Source: Furcasterigmium furcatum
Lineage: Eukaryota; Ascomycota; Sordariomycetes; Glomerellales; Plectosphaerellaceae
DNA length: 64,000 bases
Assembly (NCBI GenBank): GCA_001599815.1
Contig: BCIA01000003.1
Span: forward strand, 5,867,598 to 5,931,597
Direction of reading: 5' to 3'
In this document: positions 58,507 to 64,000 of the stretch, piece after piece
How positions within the stretch are numbered: the stretch's first letter is position 1
Layout: the number at the start of each line of letters is the position of its first letter
The notes under the pieces: model-generated
What the model was told of the DNA's origin: nothing
Seen by the model: only the letters and a program-made list of their open reading frames with translations
Database searches by the model: none
Position numbers and translations under genes: made by a program

Positions 58507-60918
58507 ATGACCACCCCTCAAAACAACCCGGCATCAGCACGAACTTTGTCAACCGCCGCTGCATGCTCGCGATGCAAGTCAAAAAAGATCAAGGCAAGAT
58601 CCATCTCATCATCAGCCTCCAGAGCGTTCGGAGTTAACTTGCTGGCCTTCAGTGCGACCAACGACCGGAATCTTGCAGGAATTGTGTCCAAGCCAAGGCG
58701 CAATGCACCACCATCGACGCCTTCTCCGGGCGTGTCTACCCGCGGGCGTACACATGAACCACTTTCGGAACACTGGGGAATCTTCGAGCTGACATTTCAA
58801 ATGCGACAGATACCCTCAAAAGCTTGAAAGAAGAGCCGAGTACCTCCGGTCTTTCATCGAAGACCCGCAGGTGCGCGAGGCAGGGTTGAAATCAGCCGAG
58901 GACTTTGGCCTAGGGCCGAGAGAGCTTGGTGCCTCGACCGAGAGCTCACCCGCGGACCAACGTCGTACCTTGCTCGATGATGGGAGCATCCCGAGGTATG
59001 GCTCTGAGCGGACGTTGCTAAAACGAATGGGTCGCTAACCAATTGTTTGGCGCAAAGCCTCGGACAGAAAGTCGCCGCGGAAGTGTCAAACGAATCACTT
59101 GGTCTCGGTCAGATCGACCAGCTCTACAGCGCAATCTCCAAACAGCAGAGCGATGCGGAGCGTGTTGCGTTTACGCGCGCTCTTCTGCCATCTTTTAGCG
59201 AGGCTAACCTTCTGGTCGACTCCTAGTGAGTATCACGCTTCGCCCTGGGAATAACAGAATTGAATAGGAGCGCTCATCACCCCTCGCAGCCTCGGCGGCA
59301 TTCACTACATGCACCCCTTCTTGAAACGCTCAGAAGTTTACGAGCGTCTTTACAGACTGTACTCGGTATCCCCGGATGATGACCAAGCCTCAGAGGTCGA
59401 CAGGTTCCAAACCAACATGGTTTTCGCGATAGGGGCCGTAGCGCTCGCCCGCAAAGGGACCCACGATGTCCCAGCAACCAGCTACTACCTGGCAGCGGCA
59501 GACCACTTTGGTACAGCGTTTGGAGTCACAGAAGATGAGCATATCCAGAACGCCCTGTTGCTTTTGATTTTCAACTCGCATCACCATGTCAGCAGTAAGT
59601 CCCCCTGCAAACAGACCGCATTCTGAGGTTTCGAGGCTGAGAGAGATGATCCAAGTCGGAAATCGGTGGGATTTTGCCAGATTCGCCATGCAAATATGCA
59701 TCGAGAAGGGTTATCATCTCGTGACGAGAGACCCCATAGATCCAATGCTGGATCAGATGCACCGACGGATGTTCTGGTGTGCCTACGTCTCGGAACGCTA
59801 CAGCAGCAGCTTCCTGGGCCGTCCGATACTCATTCCGGACGCTGAGATCACCGTGCAGGTCGTTCATATCCCATGCTCAAGAGACATTGCAATAACCCAA
59901 AGGCTAATGAGATCCCAAGCTTCCTCTCGACCTCAATGATGCCGAAGTCGAAAACCGGTCCTTCACCTCAACCCCCCCAGCTGGTTACAAGTCCGAAACA
60001 TCGCTTTTGCTACGACAAGTCCGGCTCCGGCAAATCACTTCGAGCGCTTGCTCGGACCTTTATGCTGTCAACGAGCACCGAGACTTTTCAACCAAGGAGG
60101 AGACTGTTCTCGGCCTTCTCGCGAGGCTGGAGAATTGGTATGCGACAAGCCCCAAGTTCAACCACCCCACAACACAGTATGAGCTCCCTGCATACCACGA
60201 CTTGCAATATCACCGAGAGCGAATGACCATAATCCGTTGCTTCGCACACATGCAAAATTCAGAGACGGGATCCAAAGCCGAAAAGTATCTTCGAGACTGC
60301 CTAGAAGACGCGCTCAGAGTCGTCGAGTCCTACCTATCCTTGACCGACAGCGATGCCGTGGTCATACACTGGACATGCGTGAACGACATCCTTCTCGCGG
60401 GCTTCATGATCCTATACACCAGTCTCCGCATCACCAGGTGCTCCGGGTCTGCCGAGGCCAAGAACGATGTCATCGTGAGCAGCAGGGTGAAGAAGGCCAT
60501 TGAAGGATGCTTGCGGATCCTCCAGCACATCGCGGAGAACTGGTCCATCATCAGGTATCACCTGCATCTTCTCGAAAAGCTAACATCCGCGGTCACAATA
60601 TCGGGCCAGGGAGACACTGGTGCTACTGAGGGTGATGAGGGCGACGTACACGGAACAGACGCCCAAATGCCTGGCATGCCACTAGCTGTCATGTCGTACG
60701 ATTTGATGGAGGGTCCCGACTCTCAGTCTGGGTTCCTTTCGACCCCGTCAATGGAACTTGATGGCCTGCTGGCCGACCCGTCGTTTCTGGACTATGCCGC
60801 CGGCGCGGAGATCGGGTTGTCGGACGACGAGCTGCAGCATTGGTTCACCAATGGATTCCAGGACATGCAGTGGGATTGGAGCATGATGAGTTCTTCTCTG
60901 GGCACGGGACTGCCATAA
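58507..60918 (+). CDS. Zn2Cys6 transcription factor (divergent pair, right member) with GC-AG intron in the finger
   Basis: 680 residues in seven exons (58507-58593, 58653-58747, 58810-58995, 59058-59225, 59290-59594, 59656-59858, 59920-60918); phases are consistent. Unspliced, the finger appears broken. Removing a GCAAGA...TTCAG intron joins C-S-R-C-K-S-K-K-I-K to C-D-Q-R-P-E-S-C-R-N-C-V-Q-A-K-A-Q-C, a perfect Zn2Cys6. A linker coiled coil (L-E-R-R-A-E-Y-L-R) and the fungal_trans domain (M-H-R-R-M-F-W-C-A-Y, S-S-S-F-L-G-R-P) follow. The tail is acidic with W-D-W, activation-domain-like. The start of exon 6 is uncertain (59644 also keeps frame). Confidence 0.82.
58594..58652 (+). other. Non-canonical GC-AG intron splitting a Zn2Cys6 finger
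   Basis: Donor GCAAGA, acceptor TTCAG, 59 nt, with a TTAAC branch-like element 15-20 bases before the acceptor. The intron sits between the second and third Cys of the finger, the same place as in the factor at 31 kb. Confidence 0.8.
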
Positions 60919-60947
60919 ATAAACTCTTGCTTGTTTTTTCCTCCTAG

Positions 60948-62955
60948 TTACTCTACTTTTGGATACGTAATAAACTCATGTAGCCCCTTGCCAGCGGGAA
61001 CTATCGGCCAAACCGGCATGTCCCTCTCCGTGACCACCTCCAGCACTGCTGGCCCTTCTGACTCGATGAGCCACTTCAGCTTCTGCTCCAAGTCGGCTGG
61101 TTCGACGACTCGATCCGCTGCAACGCCGAATGCCTGCGCGGCCAGGACAAAATCCGGGTTGGCATGCTTGTTGTGCGCAAATCTCTGGTCAAAGTAGAAC
61201 CTCTGGAGGTCTGAAACCATGCCCATCTCGTTGTTATTGAGGAGTAACACCTTGACCGAGACGCCATAGTGAGCTGCCGTTGCGAGTTCCGCCATGGACA
61301 TGCTGAAGGAGGCATCTCCGTCGACGTCGATGACCAGGCATTCCGGCCGGGCCACCTTCGCAGCAATTGCCGCCGGGAGGCCGTAGCCCATTGTGCCGAG
61401 GCCACCGGAGGTTAGTAATGTGCGAGGGAATCTCCATCTGAAATGCTGCGCCGTCCACATCTGGTGTTGCCCAACCCCAGTACTAATGATGACGCGTTCC
61501 TTCACATCTTCCACCATGTCGCTGAGCTTTTCGATTGCCGCCTGGGGCTTGATGTTTTTGGTTGGCTTGAACGAGGCGTAGGCTGATAGAGGGTATGCTT
61601 TCTTCCACTTGTCGATCTGAGAGAACCATTCTGGCCTATCGACGACTGGGGCCACCCGGGGCAGCAACTTGGCCAAATTGGTCGCGCAGTCTCCCAGGAC
61701 GACCTCATCCGCCTGAACAACCTTGTCGACGTTTTTCGGGGCGATTTCAAAGTGGACAATACCGCCGCGGCCTTCCCTGCTGGCGGTAAGTGCTCCGGGC
61801 GCGAACTTTGGGATGCTGACGGTGACCCGATCATCAAACCTGGCTCCGACAGCAAGGATCAGATCCGCATGCTGGATGGCTAAATTGGCATACGCAGATC
61901 CGTGAAGACCTAGCATGTGAAGTGCCTTCCGGTCACGCTCGTCGAAGGCACCGAGTCCCTGGAGGGTTGTCGCCACCGGGATCTTAGTCTTCTCCGCGAA
62001 CTCCTTGAGGATATCAGGGCCCTCGGCACGGGCTAAGATACCCTGGCCGACGTACAGAATGGGCTTTTCGGTCACGTTAATTAAACGCGTAACGTTGTCG
62101 AGGGCCTTTTCTCCCGACTGTGCGTCCCTCCCCCGCCCAAAGAAGCCCATTGGCAGCGGCTTCGTAGGCGTTGCACCGTCATCGATCTTGAGATACGGCA
62201 TACTCTGAGCAAGTATCGCAGGGGGCACTTGCAGGAGCACCGGACCAGGCCTCCCTCTCATGGCGATTTGGAAAGCCTCTCGGACCTTCTGCCCCAACTC
62301 CGCGACGGACATGACCCGGCTGGACCATTTGGTGCATGCCAGAGCGATCCCGAGGACGTCGGGCTCTTGGAACTCGTCGGGGTGTGAAGAAACAGACGGG
62401 AAGAGTGTGTCCAGCACAACCATTGGGGTTCCATCGGCGAGGGCGTCCTGCATCGGAGTGACGAGGCTTGGAACGGCGTACGGCGTCGAGACGACCACCA
62501 CTCCTGGTTTTCCGGTGGCTCTCGAGTAGCCCTCTGCCATGTGTCCGGCGTTCTGTTCCTGTCGTGCAATTATCGTATTGATTACGCTGGACTTGTAAAT
62601 GCTGCGAAATGGATCGGACGTGATTGACCTGGCAGGCATCCCGACTGCTTCGGTCAGCACTGAATTGCCACTCATGATCATGGGCATCCCTATACTAAGG
62701 TAGGTATGCAGTGTACTCACAGACCATATCGACTTTCTGTTCAACCAAAACATCGTGAAGCACATCTTGGTCGTGATCACCCACAGCTGGGGAGGTAGAG
62801 CGTCCATACCGCTGGGAGGAGGCATTCGTGGGATGAGCCGTGAGAGAGTTTGCATTCCCGAGCAAAGAGCTCGGCAGAGGACTGAAATAAATAAACAGTT
62901 AGAAGAAGTTTGGAGAAAATACCCCTGAAAACCTACGCCTCAACATCGAAGACAT
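60948..62955 (-). CDS. Divergent acetolactate synthase (AHAS) catalytic-subunit paralog
   Basis: ThDP enzyme of the acetohydroxyacid synthase family, about 631 residues. My model uses exons 62955-62933, 62881-62721 and 62659-60948; the first two introns are uncertain (donor GTTTTC is weak). The leader M-S-S-M-L-R-R plus a Ser/Thr-rich stretch fits a mitochondrial presequence. Conserved: Q-E-Q-N-A-G-H-M-A-E-G-Y (ThDP Glu), V-T-P-M-Q-D-A-L, A-V-G-A-R-F-D-D-R-V, G-T-M-G-Y-G-L-P-A-A and the ThDP-binding D-G-D-A-S-F-S-M to L-L-L-N-N-N. Unusual: the G-Y-P-G-G-A loop reads G-M-P-A-R-S, S-G-P-G-A-T-N reads S-T-P-Y-A-V-P, Q-V-P-T reads L-F-P-S, and the herbicide-site Trp is Leu. Probably not the housekeeping ILV2. 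Confidence 0.82.
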
Positions 62956-63639
62956 TCGCTGTTCTGATTGTCGCCACAGCTGTTCGGGGACTTGAACTCT
63001 GTGATAGCCTGGCGGCCCGGACCGCGAACGCTCGGCATATCCGTGATGGGACTTTTCGAGAAAGTGAGCATCTGAAAAATATGGTCGACATCCTGAACTT
63101 CGAAGGCCACCTGTTTCACCGAGTGACTTTTCGTAAATGGTAGCCTGTCTCATTCCACGGCCAGGCGACCTGACCTGGTCTCGATGTGAAGCTTGGCTTT
63201 TGGGGCGTCAAGGAGCCACCACAAACAACCCGAGGAACTGCCATCACTGACCATATCTCGAATATGCCGCCACAAACCGAACATTCTAGGCGCTCAATAA
63301 TGTCTGGTCGCGGTAACATGACTCTGGTCGGCGGCGTCTTCGGCCTTGTTTGGGAGATGCCTTGCCTGGACGTCGGCAATTCCCGAGCGGCTGGGGTAAC
63401 ACGGCCCCATGCCGATACCCGGTGTGTCGACCTGAGGGTCGACGGCGACGCGGGGAAGCGAATCGGGGCTCGGCTCATGTGGCAGTGAAGTGTCGGGCCC
63501 GATGGGCTCCGCTTAGGCTAGGCACTCCTTTACAGAAAGGATTTCCCGGATTTTCGAGTCTCCCAAAAGGCCTCCTGGTTTGAGAGCAAGGAGCGTGTTG
63601 CATCTGTTCCTCTCAAAATAGCGAGACCGGCTATTCACA
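62956..63639. promoter_or_regulatory. Divergent promoter between the AHAS paralog and the BCKDH E1-alpha gene
   Basis: 684 bases between start codons, GC-rich, no supported gene. I saw no CCGGNNCCGG (Leu3-type) element by eye. Confidence 0.45.
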
Positions 63640-64000
63640 ATGAAGTCCACTGTTGCGCGCCGAGTCTCCATGGGGGCTGCCAGACAACCCGGGCTGGTTG
63701 GGAGAAATGGTGTCAACCCATGGAGAATCCCTCAAAGACGGCGCGACGCAGCGACGATGGCAACGGTGGCCACCACAATTCCAAGCGGACGGTAAGCAAG
63801 ATTCAAGGCTGGCCATAGATTCCAACATCTGTTCCATTTGCTAATCATCATCCCAAACCAGGACGGTCTTTCCCGGAGCGCCTAAAAGCGAGGTTACCGC
63901 CCAGATGGACTTCATATCTCCCGCGTCTCGACCTATCATTCCTACCTACAGAATCATGAATGCCAATGGCATTATCGAAAGTGAAGCTGAACATCTGAAT
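63640..64000 (+). CDS. Branched-chain 2-oxoacid dehydrogenase E1-alpha subunit (partial, runs off window)
   Basis: Exon 1 (63640-63791) encodes an Arg-rich mitochondrial presequence (M-K-S-T-V-A-R-R-V-S plus P-Q-R-R-R-D-A-A). Exon 2 (from 63862, CTAAT branch before it) gives F-P-G-A-P-K-S-E-V-T-A-Q-M-D-F and I-P-T-Y-R-I-M-N-A-N-G, the characteristic N-terminus of BCKDH E1-alpha (and not PDH E1-alpha). The complex decarboxylates 2-oxoisovalerate and related acids to branched acyl-CoA in mitochondria. The catalytic region is beyond the window. Head to head with the AHAS paralog, which acts in the opposite, biosynthetic direction of the same metabolites. Confidence 0.8.

Noticed and set aside
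58594..58830. Zn2Cys6 gene at 58.5 kb looked like a pseudogene with a truncated finger
   Set aside because: A GC-AG intron and a following normal intron restore a perfect finger and linker, and all seven exons sum to whole codons.
1..64000. CRISPR arrays, phage genes, bacterial operons or rRNA
   Set aside because: Introns and gene families are fungal nuclear. No spaced direct repeats or rRNA-like sequence were seen.

Overview
This window is nuclear DNA of a filamentous ascomycete (Pezizomycotina, tentatively a Sordariomycete). The evidence is short introns (about 45-90 nt) with CTAAC-like branch sites in most genes, Zn2Cys6 regulators, two-exon GMC and SDR genes, MEP1-type M43 proteases, an OPT peptide transporter and S10/S8 secreted peptidases. 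I rebuilt exons by hand from family conservation and checked that exon lengths sum to whole codons. Boundaries should be good to the base in most genes, but no search was run.

Layout. 0-18 kb is a carbohydrate/redox stretch: the tail of a probable GH95 alpha-L-fucosidase, a Zn2Cys6 regulator, an HSL-type esterase, an MFS sugar transporter, a GH5 glucanase-like enzyme, a small N-myristoylated Gln/Pro-rich protein, an atypical SDR, a TauD/TfdA dioxygenase, a secreted M43 metalloprotease and a GMC oxidoreductase. After a 2 kb gene-poor gap come an SRPK-like kinase and a frameshifted SDR (20-24 kb).

24-50 kb is rich in peptide-degrading functions. It holds an M19 dipeptidase (frameshifted), an ochratoxinase-like amidohydrolase (frameshifted), two head-to-head S10 serine carboxypeptidases, a large secreted subtilase and an OPT oligopeptide transporter. 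An MDR reductase, a Zn2Cys6 regulator and two decayed transporters (an internally deleted ABC-C protein and an MFS sugar carrier) lie among them.

50-61 kb is rich in regulators: a C2H2+Zn2Cys6 factor, an NmrA-like protein, a DUF1772 (anthrone-oxygenase-like) membrane protein, an epoxide hydrolase/dehalogenase-type enzyme and a divergent pair of Zn2Cys6 factors. The right edge carries a divergent acetolactate-synthase paralog, altered at many positions known to bind herbicides. It is head to head with the start of a branched-chain 2-oxoacid dehydrogenase E1-alpha gene.

Two themes stand out. First, three genes only make sense if they use GC-AG introns, one of them splitting a Zn2Cys6 finger. 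Second, one-base indels break several genes between 22 and 40 kb while their neighbours are intact. This could be local gene decay or homopolymer error in the assembly; two N bases sit in a G-run at 47.7 kb.
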